From contig WHVY01000001.1 of NCBI GenBank assembly GCA_022266195.1, positions 10,974,001 through 11,038,000 on the forward strand: a DNA stretch of 64,000 nucleotides, in the 5' to 3' direction. The notes beneath the pieces are model-generated. The model was not told where the DNA came from and searched no databases. It saw only the letters and a list, made by a program, of their open reading frames with translations. This stretch comes from Tetranychus cinnabarinus. Lineage: Eukaryota > Arthropoda > Arachnida > Trombidiformes > Tetranychidae. Shown here piece by piece: positions 32,211 through 41,587 of the stretch; positions within the stretch are counted from its first letter, which is position 1, and each line of letters opens with the position of its first letter. Made by a program: the position numbers and the translations under genes.

Positions 32211-33525
32211 TTAAATGTAATAACCTGTAATTTAAATATTATATAACCTGAATATGCGTCTTAATTGTTAATGAATTCTTATTTTCTCATATGAATACAT
32301 AGACACACTGAATTAAGCTGCGAAAATATTTTTAGTCGCATACTTGTATTTGAATGATTTATACTCGTATTTACACATAAATTTTAAAACAGAATTTCTA
32401 TCTTTCTGATATTTGATAATAACAAGTCAAAATGAATGATAAGCTATATATAATATAGCAATGTTTAAGTGACAAAATAGGAAAGAGAAACGTTGTGTTT
32501 TATTTCCTCTTTTTCGTCACAATCTTTTTCTCTTTCTGTATTTGGTTCGTTGCGAAGCAAAAATGAATGTAAGGGCTAAAACAAATCCTTTGTTGAGCTC
32601 AACGGTAAAGCACTACTTTTGCCTGGTTTCTCTTTCTTAAGTTGAAGGAAAGGAAGGATTTTCCTTCAGTTGATAGTTCGACTCCGAAGTGATAACCTGA
32701 AAAGAGTGTTTTGTCCATTTGACTAATTGTTAATATTGAATTTAATATTAATTTAACTCGATTAACATCATCTATTTGACCATTAAGTTCACCTGATTGC
32801 TTATCCAGCAATCTAGTATTGAATCTTGATTTTTGTCAACTTCATTTTAATCAAATTCCCCTTTTACCAACATCATCTTTAACCAACATCATCTTTACCC
32901 AACATAATGTCTCACTGACACCAGCCACTGGACTAACCTCTTCACTGTTCATTCAGATTAACTTTATGATTCCAATTGATATTAAAAATTACTAATAAAC
33001 CTTCCCCATACTTGACCATTTAACCTCACCTAAGTCAAATAATGGGGTGACAAAAAACAACTTTAGTGGCTCTAATCACAATGGCCGACAAACTTGACGC
33101 TATCATTTAAATGAGTAAAAAAATGGAGAAGAGACAGGACTACTTTGATGAGCGCTCAAAAGACAAATCACATTGATATGCGTCCAGTAAAAAAGTGGAA
33201 GTCTAAAAAAACCTAGTAATGAACCACAGTCCAAAACACAACTTAAATAAACTAAGGATACGCAGCGCAAAGGTGACGAAGGGAACAGAGGTGATCACCA
33301 GAAAAAGAAAAGTAAGAAAAGGTAACGAAGGGGACAGAATGGCGTTGGGAGAAACAAACATTAAGTATGCAACCTCTTCCAAAGAAGAGCGATAAACCCC
33401 AAATAAAGTTCCGTTTATCAAACCAAAGAATCTAAAGCAACCACAAACACCTGAGAAACCGCCACTGGGCACCGAAAAACCACTTCAGTCTACAACCACC
33501 AAACCTCATCCTCCTTAACAGCAAA

Positions 33526-34450
33526 ACCCTGACGCGGACGAAGCGCAACAAAGCACTAGTAAAGGCCAACGAATTGAAACTCACAAGCATCATATTACCA
33601 ACGCCGGAATGGCAAGGTTAGCCACAAATACAAGAAAGAAGTCACTGCGTTGCTATACAGAATGGAGTAACAAAGCATCTAGATCGGAAGAACCATGAGA
33701 AAATTTCTCCTATGAAGTTAAGAAATTGGAAAAACAACCAGATCTACTTTCTATACATGCTAAAGCAATGCAGGTCATAATAAACAGACTAACAACTCTC
33801 GAGGGCGAACAGAGCTCGTGAGAAGCAGGCCTCTACGGGGTACTTTTACAAAGGTTACAAGATAGCCCTGAATCACTCCACAGTCGGCCTTACAACTTTT
33901 GGTAAACCTGATAAAATTGATAACCTACACAAAGTGAAGATCTGTATACAAACCGCGGAAAGAACATGACAACATGATGCATTGGCAAGAAATGCATCAA
34001 AAAATAAATTTAACCCTCGAATACTTATGGTTTTACATTACTGAAAACCAAATTTAAGAAAGAATCAAAGTGTGGAAGGAACAAAAGACCCCTACGACAA
34101 CCTCGGGAGAGGAATCAGAAGATGAATTAAGAGAAAGACACAAGAAAGAAGGTAAACGCAACGCAAAGAAAAGTAGAGTGAATACGCAGACGAAGTTGTT
34201 GATGAAGAACAGAACGCAGGGAACGCAGAGAGTGGCTCAGAGACATCGGAGTAGTGATGATAGAGATTCAGCAAGTGAAAGCAACTGATCATCAACGAGA
34301 TGGACAGGAAGATGGCAAAGGAAAGGACAAACAAGATGAGGCAGAAGAAGGTAGTGAAGAAGAAGGTGAAGAACCTGGAAAGAACTCAAACGCAGAGAAG
34401 GGTACGCAGAGCAATGAGAGACGCAATCTAGCCGCTATCTGTGGCTTTTA
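33526..34450 (+). other. Decayed GA-rich coding-like sequence, possibly old gag
   Basis: Reads on the plus strand as fragments of Lys/Arg/Glu-rich protein in several frames with many stops (for example 34070-34288 and 34254-34451). A segment around 33740-33880 resembles gag-type helices by eye only. Treat as degenerate retroelement or repeat. Confidence 0.3.
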
Positions 34451-34714
34451 AATGACAATGCTAGACCACATGTAGCTACCACAGTTAAATCTTCGAAAAG
34501 ATCGAAGGAATCACCCTTTGATATCACCCTATTCGCCAGATATTAGCCCTTTAGATTTATGTTGTTTTGGTGAGTTGGAGAGGACCATGAGAGGAGTTCA
34601 AAACCAAATTGGGAAGAGTTTGAAGAACGTTTGACTGAAGTTGTGGAAAATCTCCCCTCAGAAGACAAAATGTGGTCGGTAAATAGATTTACTAAAAAGA
34701 TTGGAGAGAATTAA
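34451..34714 (+). pseudogene. Mariner/Tc1-type transposase C-terminal relic
   Basis: NDNARPHVATTVK in one frame, PYSPDISPLDLCCF in another, then NWEEFEERLTEVVENLPSEDK in a third, ending at TAA. The motif order is that of mariner DD34D/Tc1 transposases; at least two frameshifts and the absence of the N-terminal half mark it as dead. Confidence 0.75.
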
Positions 34715-37700
34715 CAAATTTGCAAAATTTCACATTGATTTGAACTCAAATAAAAAAGAGGTTAAAAATCAAAATCAATTCCTTTTGCTCAAGCAGCTTA
34801 ATAAATGACCTTGAATGAACTTGAGCGTTCGAGCTTGAGGTTTCTTAATCCGCGAAGGCCATGGTATGTGCCTGGGATCTTTAGTATCAACCTTTTGGCA
34901 GATGGCTGATTAGCCCGGTACAAACTGCAAATTTCATGCAAATCCTGGCAGGGTCACTGGCTTTCAAAGAATCAAATGAAAAGTCAGATTCTAACACTGT
35001 TGACAGTGAATAAAAAAATAATGAAGGTTCTCTAACTTTTCCCAAGTTACTTTTAGTTTTATGAATTGTGAGAGTCCAAACGAAGCCTACAGAGATGATG
35101 CATCTGAATAAGCTGTTTGCATGTGTATGGTTGAAACTTTTTTGCATTTTTTCGCATTGTCTCATGCGAGAGAGAGCAAATTCTTTTCCTTAGTCAATGA
35201 TAGTATATTGACATTTTGTATGAGCGAGTAACAATGAGCTAAAAAATAGATTCCAGATTATTTTGATTGTTCAGATAATGGCAATAAAATGTGTTCGGTT
35301 GGGTGAAAAAATGAACCTGTAGTGTTATTGTAAAAAACATCTACTGCCAAAGAATGATGGATCTCTAATAAAAGGTGAAAAATGTTTCAAAATATTTACT
35401 CTTAATATTTGATACAAAATGACTTTTTTGTCCAAACATCAAAACTAATGGATTCTCAGTCTTGTGGAACTCAGAATTATCAAGCGCCAATGGTTAAACT
35501 CCAAGTTCAAGTTATGAATCTTGAAAAGTTTTTTCGTGCATCGATTCAATGTCATGGCCTTAGCTCTGTAAACTCATTATTCAGCTGTTAGCATTTATAA
35601 AAAACGTCAAACTTTTACTCAAAAAGAAATATTGATCAATAACTCTGATGAAACAAGAAATTTCATGATCAACTTTTTTCCCTTCCATAGTTTATCAATT
35701 AATCACTCTTCAACTTGACGATTCAATCCAGCATTCAGTTCCACATCATTTAAATTTCTTGAAGTGAAATAACAAAACAAGCTGAATGATGTGATTATCA
35801 TGTTTCACTAGATAAACATTCTCAAGTTGAATCCACAAAAAGGCCTTTCATAGGATAATTAATTATTAAAGAGTATTCATGAATGATTTTAAAATGGTTT
35901 ACACACACATTAGAAACATAATGATAGACAATGAAAACAAAATGACGAGAAATTAACAGTGACAACTATAATTCCATGATGGGGAAATGTGGAAAAGAAA
36001 ATTATTAGGTTAAATGGTTACAGTGATGGATGTGAAATGAGACAAATAATGTGATTAAAGAGCACAGTAATATTTCGAATTAAAACCTTTTTCTTCCCTG
36101 TTTGTCATGCAATTTCAATTAAAGGGAATCCAAGATTTACTCACCAAAACTCGTCTGAATTGATTGATATTGAACCAAAATCTCCAGCTCTTCCCTTTAA
36201 TTGCAATATTTTCATTTTTAATACTCTTCTCATTCATTGAGGTTATTACCAAACATGAGTGAAAACTTTCAAACAGTAACCTTTGAATGTCACTGAATTT
36301 GTTCACTACACTAGTCTGGTTCAAGTAGACCAATGTTGACATGAACTTTGATGGAAACTAGAAGTTTAATCAATTTCCATGAAACAAAAATTTCCATTTC
36401 AAATTATCAACTCAAACCTTTTGATCACATAATTTGCTTTCAATTTTCCATCTTTTTTCTTCTCCATTTCAGCATTTAGAGTGTTGGATCATATGAAAAG
36501 CTTGAAAGAAAATCATTTCAAGGAAATTCATCATTATCAGAGATTAAGTTGCACAATTTATCAGTAAGTGCATGGTAAATAAAATTTCAGTAAAGCTTCA
36601 CCTGCATAAAACTGTTCATTCAAACTGAACATTGCAACTGTTCAATAAGTTTCCAAGTTTCCTCAAAGCATCTTCAAAGGTAAATCTGCAAACATTTGTA
36701 AACATTGAATCAAACGAAAGTAACTGTCCATTTTCAGATGGGCCAAAAAATTGCTGTCAACTAAAGTCGTTTTTATGCAAATATTTCATCAAAATTTCAG
36801 GTCAGTTTTGTAGCCAAAACTAGACTAAAATCAATACATGAAATTTTGAATTCACTTTCATAATCCATGAACTCTCGAGAATAATAGCTTTTCAAAGCTT
36901 GACATTCAAATGAAAGTTGAAACTTGAGTGAACAGGAGTGTAAGAAGATCATGAAAAAATGAGATTTCTCTTTGAGATTTTATTTCCATTTTCATCATTC
37001 TGTCCATAATTCATTTTCCAAGACAACCGTAAAAGCTTATCCAATTAAAAATAAAATTATTTTCATTGTAAGTATTCAGTCGACCAACATTGATAACCAT
37101 GTTTCTGTGAATGAATTACAGTTATTTAATGCTAATTAATGTATTATCGTTGGTTTGCCAAATTGTAAAGCAAATTGAGATTCAGTTATTTGAAGTGTTA
37201 AACATTTCATGAAGAAAACAAAAATACTGTATTTTCTTGCTTAATTATTTGTTAATCATTACATAATAAAAATCATAATTATACATAATTACATTGCAAT
37301 AGTTTCTCGGCTCTTTTCAAGCATAAATTGAAATTCAAAGTTTGAATTGCTGAACATAATTATCTATTCAATTCTTTGGATGAAAAGGAAAAGAGGTAAA
37401 AGAAAATTGGATGAAAACAAATATTCTGCAGATCAACATTCTGATTGTCACCAATTTCAATGACAATTTCATGAATCTATTCATTCGCAATTATAAAGAC
37501 TCGTTAAACTGATGATAAACTGGAACAAAAGGAAATATTTTTCGACCATTTTTCGTTCTTTTCATTTTATATTAATGATTAAATGCTGACGATCTGCCAA
37601 TAAATAGTTCATTATAGTACATGATCAATTGTAATCATGTTTACCCATTTATACTTGGACCATTTACGCCATTCACAAGCACCTTTTTTATTGCTGATAA

Positions 37701-38519
37701 CACATTGGAAGACAAATAATGTGATTTTAAACATTAATTTATCCTTTTATGTGCTCAATAAACTTCTTGTTTTCTTGGCTCATTGCAATAACTATAAATC
37801 TAATCGAGTAAAATATCAGTTTTTTTGGGTTCAATTTTCTTCTGTCCAATATCGATGGTAATAAAGATATGTAAGAATCTGAAAAGTCAATTGCATTATT
37901 TTCTCATTAATTTAATCAGTTAATTAATCAAAGCAATCATTTTCAATTTTATGTCCATTCCATTGAGATGCTTGAGTGGTGACAGGAAAATGTTGAAACA
38001 TCAGAATGGAAAATGTCGTTGGGCGAAATTCAGGGTTGGTCATTCATCAAGTTCAGGTCAATTTATCAAAAGTTGAATCAAAATTGGCTCACAATTGATC
38101 AATTTTTTAAAAGAAGCAACTTCTGTAATTGAATAAACTTTCATTTTTTTGTTCAACTTTGATTGATATTTTCATCTTCTTTTATCGACTTTTTCAACTC
38201 AGTTTCTATTGAAGTAAATAACTTGAAAATCTAGTTTCATCAGTTCATTTATTATTTCCTGATAATGTCTTCATGATTACAGAGAATTGTTAAAGAGGAT
38301 TAAATGAATAAATACCAAACACATACTTCAAGTGTGTATGATCTCTACAGTGATGAGGAATAGAAGCTTACAACTGAAATCGAATATCTCAATATCCTTC
38401 AATCAACACAGAAAATAATCTGAAGTTCATTTGTGTTGAGTATATTTCAGAACACTGATACAAAAAACGAAGTTCAGTGAACATTAGATAGTAGTACAGT
38501 AAACCCTCTCAAATTGTCA
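34715..38519. other. Non-coding AT-rich stretch
   Basis: No exon or element could be supported. A short minus-strand frame at 36115-36342 ends near a GTGAGT donor-like sequence but has no recognisable content. Confidence 0.5.
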
Positions 38520-39185
38520 CTTCGTTGGATTAGCTTGTTCTTTATTTTTACAGCAAATTTCGGATCAGCTAGCAGTTCTGAGTCTAAATCGTCCTCAAAC
38601 CATCCAGTATTTTGAATAAAAGCTTTTTACGAATTTGCTTTTAAAAGATTTGATGACTCGAGAGTCTAAAGGTTGAAGAAGGTAGTTGTTTTTGATAAAA
38701 GCCCAAAAATTCAATGATTGAATTTCAGAGGAAAACTTTTTTCGTCAATTTTGTGCCCAGCAAAGTTATCTAAAATCAAAGCAACTTTAGTTCCATTTTT
38801 TCTAAGTTCTTATGCCCTGTTTGGATGTATTTGAAAAAATACTTTTGAACATCCAAGTTGCCTTATTTGATTCCAATGAAATGCCTTTTTGAGTTGGTTC
38901 ATTTCCTCTACCTCTAATTGATCTCGGATTCTTTGACTTTCTTATTATTAAAGGTGCAATTTTTCACAAGTTTTGTTACTTCCAAGTAAAGTTGTTATCT
39001 TTTACTGTTGTCTATTGTTGATCTAATTGCCGAAGTGTTTATTATTTTCAATGTAAAATCGTTTTGTATGCAATAATCGGTAAAAAAGACTCGTTTCATC
39101 AACATTGAATCGTCTTTCTGAAGGATATTTTGTTTTACTGAAGGCAATATTTCTGCTTTATATTTATCAACAACACTCATTTCAA
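38520..39185 (-). pseudogene. Pogo/Tigger-type (DDE_1) transposase relic
   Basis: Minus-strand translation gives RRFNVDETSLFYRLL (plus coordinates about 39070-39110), the first catalytic Asp block of Tigger/jerky-like transposases, and further on YLLQPLDSRVIKSFKSKF (about 38630-38690), the conserved LLQPLDxGVIxxFK block. Several in-frame stops and frame changes lie between. The N-terminal DNA-binding part was not found. Confidence 0.8.
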
Positions 39186-39348
39186 TTCTAGCAGAAGCAC
39201 CAGATAAATAGCAAAATTTAACATTGCAAGAACCTTAGTAAATAGTAAAGCCTTAGGTGAGTTATTTTGAGCAAAAAAGTTACTAATGTACAAAGAAAAG
39301 AGCGTGGGTAAAGAAGAAAAGCAACGGTATTTAGAACAAACTGTTATA

Positions 39349-39819
39349 TTAGGTTGGCCGGATACAGTTTAGGGTCGAGTTTTATTTTATTGAAATTCAT
39401 GTGATTATCGCACAGAGATGAATATTGGTACTTAGCATCTTACAATATTCATGCATTTTTTGCAGTTAACAAAAATTGATTATCTCAATTAATTGCTGAG
39501 ATATTCTAATTTAATCGAAAAATGGGAAAAATTTTTATGCCCTATTCTTTAACATTGATTTAAATCAAAAATACAGTTTTGCAAAGGGTCCCCCCTTTGG
39601 ACATTTTTCACTTTTTTAGCGTTTTTTCGCAATTTATTTTTTCCCATTTTTCGATTAAATTAGAATATCTCAGCAATTAATTGAGATAGTCAATTTTTGT
39701 TAATTGAAAAAATGCATGAATATTGTAAGATGCTAAGTACCAATATTCATCTCTGTGCGATAATCACATGAATTTCAATAAAATAAAACTCGACCCTAAA
39801 CTGTATCCGGCCAACCTAA
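39349..39819. mobile_element. Mariner-type MITE, nearly complete hairpin
   Basis: 471 bp, ends TTAGGTTGGCCGG...CCGGCCAACCTAA, flanked by TA on both sides (39347-39348, 39820-39821). The arms (about 39349-39532 and 39637-39819) are almost perfect inverted copies; the roughly 100-bp loop has no coding capacity. TTAGGTTGG is the start of many mariner inverted repeats. Confidence 0.88.
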
Positions 39820-40124
39820 TAGCTAAAATCGAAGTAGCAATCTAAAAGTCAATTCGCCGAGGTCAAAACATTAGTTGACTGAAAGATGATGAAGAATCAA
39901 TAAAGATTGTTCGTCAACAAGACGAAGTCATACAATCAAAAGATGATACATCAGTAGAGGCACAAAACTATCATGAATCAACACAAAAATATTCGATTTA
40001 TTGACGAGGAAATGAATACTGCCGTAAGAATCAAAGGATAAAAGTCTACGGCCTCATCAAGGCTCATTTGATACTATAATTACTTTAATCACTTTCATGC
40101 GATGACATTGATTCAACCGATTTT

Positions 40125-40216
40125 AGTAGTTATTAAATGTCCTCTTCTGGACAAGTTGTCCACTCTGGACCAACTTGTCCTCTTCTGGACCAACTAATGT
40201 CCTCTTTTGGACCAGA
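40125..40216 (+). repeat. Left terminal inverted repeat (tandem unit)
   Basis: About 92 bp with about four degenerate copies of TGTCC-TCTTCTGGACCAAC. Confidence 0.85.
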
Positions 40217-40403
40217 TTTTTTATCAATTTTTGTACTTAAGGGGTAAGGGAGCGTGGGAAAGTGTTTACGCGGGAAAAAGCGTAGGCAACTTTTCTAAAC
40301 CAAATTAAACCTTTATTTTCTAGTATTGCAAATTGAATTTTTGCCAAAATGATTACATATGGAATTTTAAATACATTTATTTATGAAGTTCAATTTAAAC
40401 AAA

Positions 40404-40880
40404 CTAAAGGCCTCTGCACCTTTCTACTAAAATATTCTGTGGTACTTTAGTAATTCTTTGAAGTTCTTTAAGTGCATATTCTGCAAAAGTATAATCTTTT
40501 TGATTTGTAATTCCTAGCATTTCTTTAAGCACAAGATTTTCCGCTGCCAAATTTGCTTTTTCCTTTGCCTCCTTATTCAAAGCTCGATCGAGGTCTTTTA
40601 ACTCTTTTTTATACTTCTTTATTTCTTGGTAACCATTCTGGTCAATGCCGTTTTTTAGCACTTTGTAGAGGACAGATTTTAACACTGTTTTAATCTTATC
40701 TTTTTCACTTTCGTCATATGACGAATAAGTCTCCATTAATTCAAACATATCTTTAACTTTACCACCTAACGGACCAGGTGTCATCATTCTTGCGAAGAAA
40801 CGCTCAATGGGGTTTGTTGAAAGAGATGGCAATGGAGATGATGATGAAGTAGATGGTGATGATGAACTATCTGAATTCAT
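40404..40880 (-). CDS. 158-aa coiled-coil protein, relative of the palindrome-arm gene
   Basis: ATG at 40880 (the frame is open further to 40931, but with no upstream ATG). Ser-rich first 30 residues; then a MTPGPLGGKVKDMFELMETY block, a coiled coil (KKELKDLDRALNKEAKEK, ENLVLKEMLG) and ALKELQRITKVPQNILVERC at the end. Every one of these blocks is matched in the same order by the 147-aa proteins at 21414-21857 and 31767-32210, at clearly lower than full identity, so this is an older relative, not a recent copy. A TATATATAAG lies about 100 bp upstream, inside the end of the neighbouring gene. Function unknown; possible oligomerising protein. Confidence 0.7.
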   Translation of the reverse strand: MNSDSSSSPSTSSSSPLPSLSTNPIERFFARMMTPGPLGGKVKDMFELMETYSSYDESEKDKIKTVLKSVLYKVLKNGIDQNGYQEIKKYKKELKDLDRALNKEAKEKANLAAENLVLKEMLGITNQKDYTFAEYALKELQRITKVPQNILVERCRGL

Positions 40881-40952
40881 TTTGTTAGACTTTGGAACAC
40901 AATTGAAATTGCAACAAGATGAAATTAACACAAGATGAAATTGTTTCGAATG

Positions 40953-41455
40953 TTATGACATAACTGACAAGCCCGGGCTTATATATACAGCAGGGTAAAT
41001 TTCAGGCTCATAATTTGCATCTTTTGATGATTCAACAAATTCATGAATGTTGAATGCAAATGGATAAAAGCTATGAGCTGTAATGTTAACTGTTTTAATA
41101 AAGTTAACATTGTTTGCAGGATAGAGTTCTTGAAGAATCGAACCGGCTGAAGTTACTTCTTTAAATCCTGTAGCAATTACTTTTCCTGATCCAAAAACTA
41201 GAAATACACCTTTTTTCTTATGATTTGAGCATTGAATCTCTTTTTTCTATTAGTATTGTCAATCTCTAATTTGAAAGGCCCATTTATCTTCCATAAACTT
41301 ACAATATTAGCTATTGAATAATTAAGCGAGTTTGATGACATATTCACTTGTAGGTCGGTAGAAAGTACGTAAAAAAGAACAATAATGATTATCAAGACTA
41401 GTAAAATCTTGATTATATTCTTATAAGTCTCAGGGTTCATCTTTAGAAAGACCAT
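40953..41455 (-). pseudogene. TBP-fold (TATA-binding-protein-like) protein with a one-base shift
   Basis: ATG at 41455 (frame also open upstream through the inverted repeat). A hydrophobic stretch (KILLVLIIIIVLFYVL) at residues about 17-32 is followed by TBP repeat-like sequence: KKRFNAQIIRKK matches the PKRFAAVIMR region; then, after a shift of frame at the A6 run 41211-41216, GVFLVFGSGKVIATGFK matches the ALIFSSGKMVCTGAK strand pair, VNFIKTVNITAHS matches the start of repeat 2, and ANYEPEIYPAVYI matches the SYEPELFPGLIY segment. It ends at TAA 40953-40955, short of the second GKxxxTGAK. Joined length is about 167 residues. Either a decayed gene, a sequencing error in the run, or expression by slippage. 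The membrane-anchor-like N-terminus is unlike any TBP I know. Confidence 0.6.
40978..40988 (-). promoter_or_regulatory. TATA box (GTATATATAAG) of the 158-aa gene
   Basis: About 100 bp upstream of the ATG at 40880. It lies within the last codons of the TBP-like frame. Confidence 0.5.
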
Positions 41456-41466
41456 GTTCAACTTAG

Positions 41467-41476
41467 TCTTATATAC
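41467..41476 (-). promoter_or_regulatory. TATA box (AGTATATAAG) of the TBP-like gene
   Basis: Only 11 bp upstream of the ATG at 41455, just inside the right inverted repeat. With a usual 30-bp spacing the transcript would start near 41440, close to the second in-frame ATG (41440), implying a very short leader. Confidence 0.45.
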
Positions 41477-41480
41477 TCTA

Positions 41481-41581
41481 TGTTGGTCCAGAAGAGGACA
41501 TATTGTTGGTCCAGAAGAGGACATTAGTTGGTCCAGAAGCGGACAAGAAGTTGGTCCAGAAGAGGACATTTAATAACTACT
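41481..41581 (-). repeat. Right terminal inverted repeat (tandem unit)
   Basis: About 100 bp, inverted partner of 40125-40216, with three full units. Its translation (SSSGPTSCPLLDQ repeated) is only a by-product of the tandem repeat. Confidence 0.85.
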
Positions 41582-41587
41582 GATTTT

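Larger units (their letters stand above)
20099..33525. mobile_element. Giant palindromic element centred on a mariner remnant, split by an LTR retroelement
   Basis: The left arm 20099-22392 and the right arm 22750-23194 plus 31673-33525 are inverted copies; translated frames in the two arms are identical. A 357-bp loop (22393-22749) separates them. Without the retroelement at 23195-31672 the structure would be about 4.9 kb. Each arm has a TATA box and one 147-aa gene; the inner arm ends are the C-terminal part of a mariner-type transposase, so the palindrome was built from a mariner copy. No target duplication was found at the outer ends (CTC/TTTGCTG on the left, CAGCAAA/ACCC on the right). 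An assembly artefact is unlikely because only one arm carries the retroelement, with a clean target duplication. Confidence 0.8.
22750..33525 (-). repeat. Right arm of the giant palindrome (interrupted 23195-31672)
   Basis: Inverted copy of 20099-22392, in two pieces: 22750-23194 and 31673-33525. The break falls between the TATA box (23093-23099) and the ORF start (31767), in what should be the 5' UTR or promoter-proximal region. The uninterrupted sequence can be read in the left arm at about 21930-21965. Confidence 0.9.
40125..41581 (-). mobile_element. Small TIR transposon, Polinton-like ends, carrying two genes
   Basis: 1,457 bp. Ends are AGTAGTTATTAAATGTCC... and its complement, with a 6-bp GATTTT duplication on both sides (40119-40124, 41582-41587). 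AG...CT termini with 6-bp duplications are the known signature of Polinton/Maverick elements. The inverted repeats consist of a tandem TGTCCTCTTCTGGACCAAC unit. Both genes inside read on the minus strand and each has a GTATATAAG-type TATA box. No polymerase, integrase or ATPase is present, so it would be non-autonomous. The Polinton link is inference from the ends only. Confidence 0.8.

Noticed and set aside
34092..34334. 80-codon minus-strand frame
   Set aside because: Antisense of GA-rich decayed sequence.
34887..35165. 92-codon minus-strand frame
   Set aside because: No family resemblance or splice sites; chance.
36115..36342. Minus-strand frame ending near a GTGAGT
   Set aside because: No partner exon or recognisable content; a lone donor-like site is not enough.
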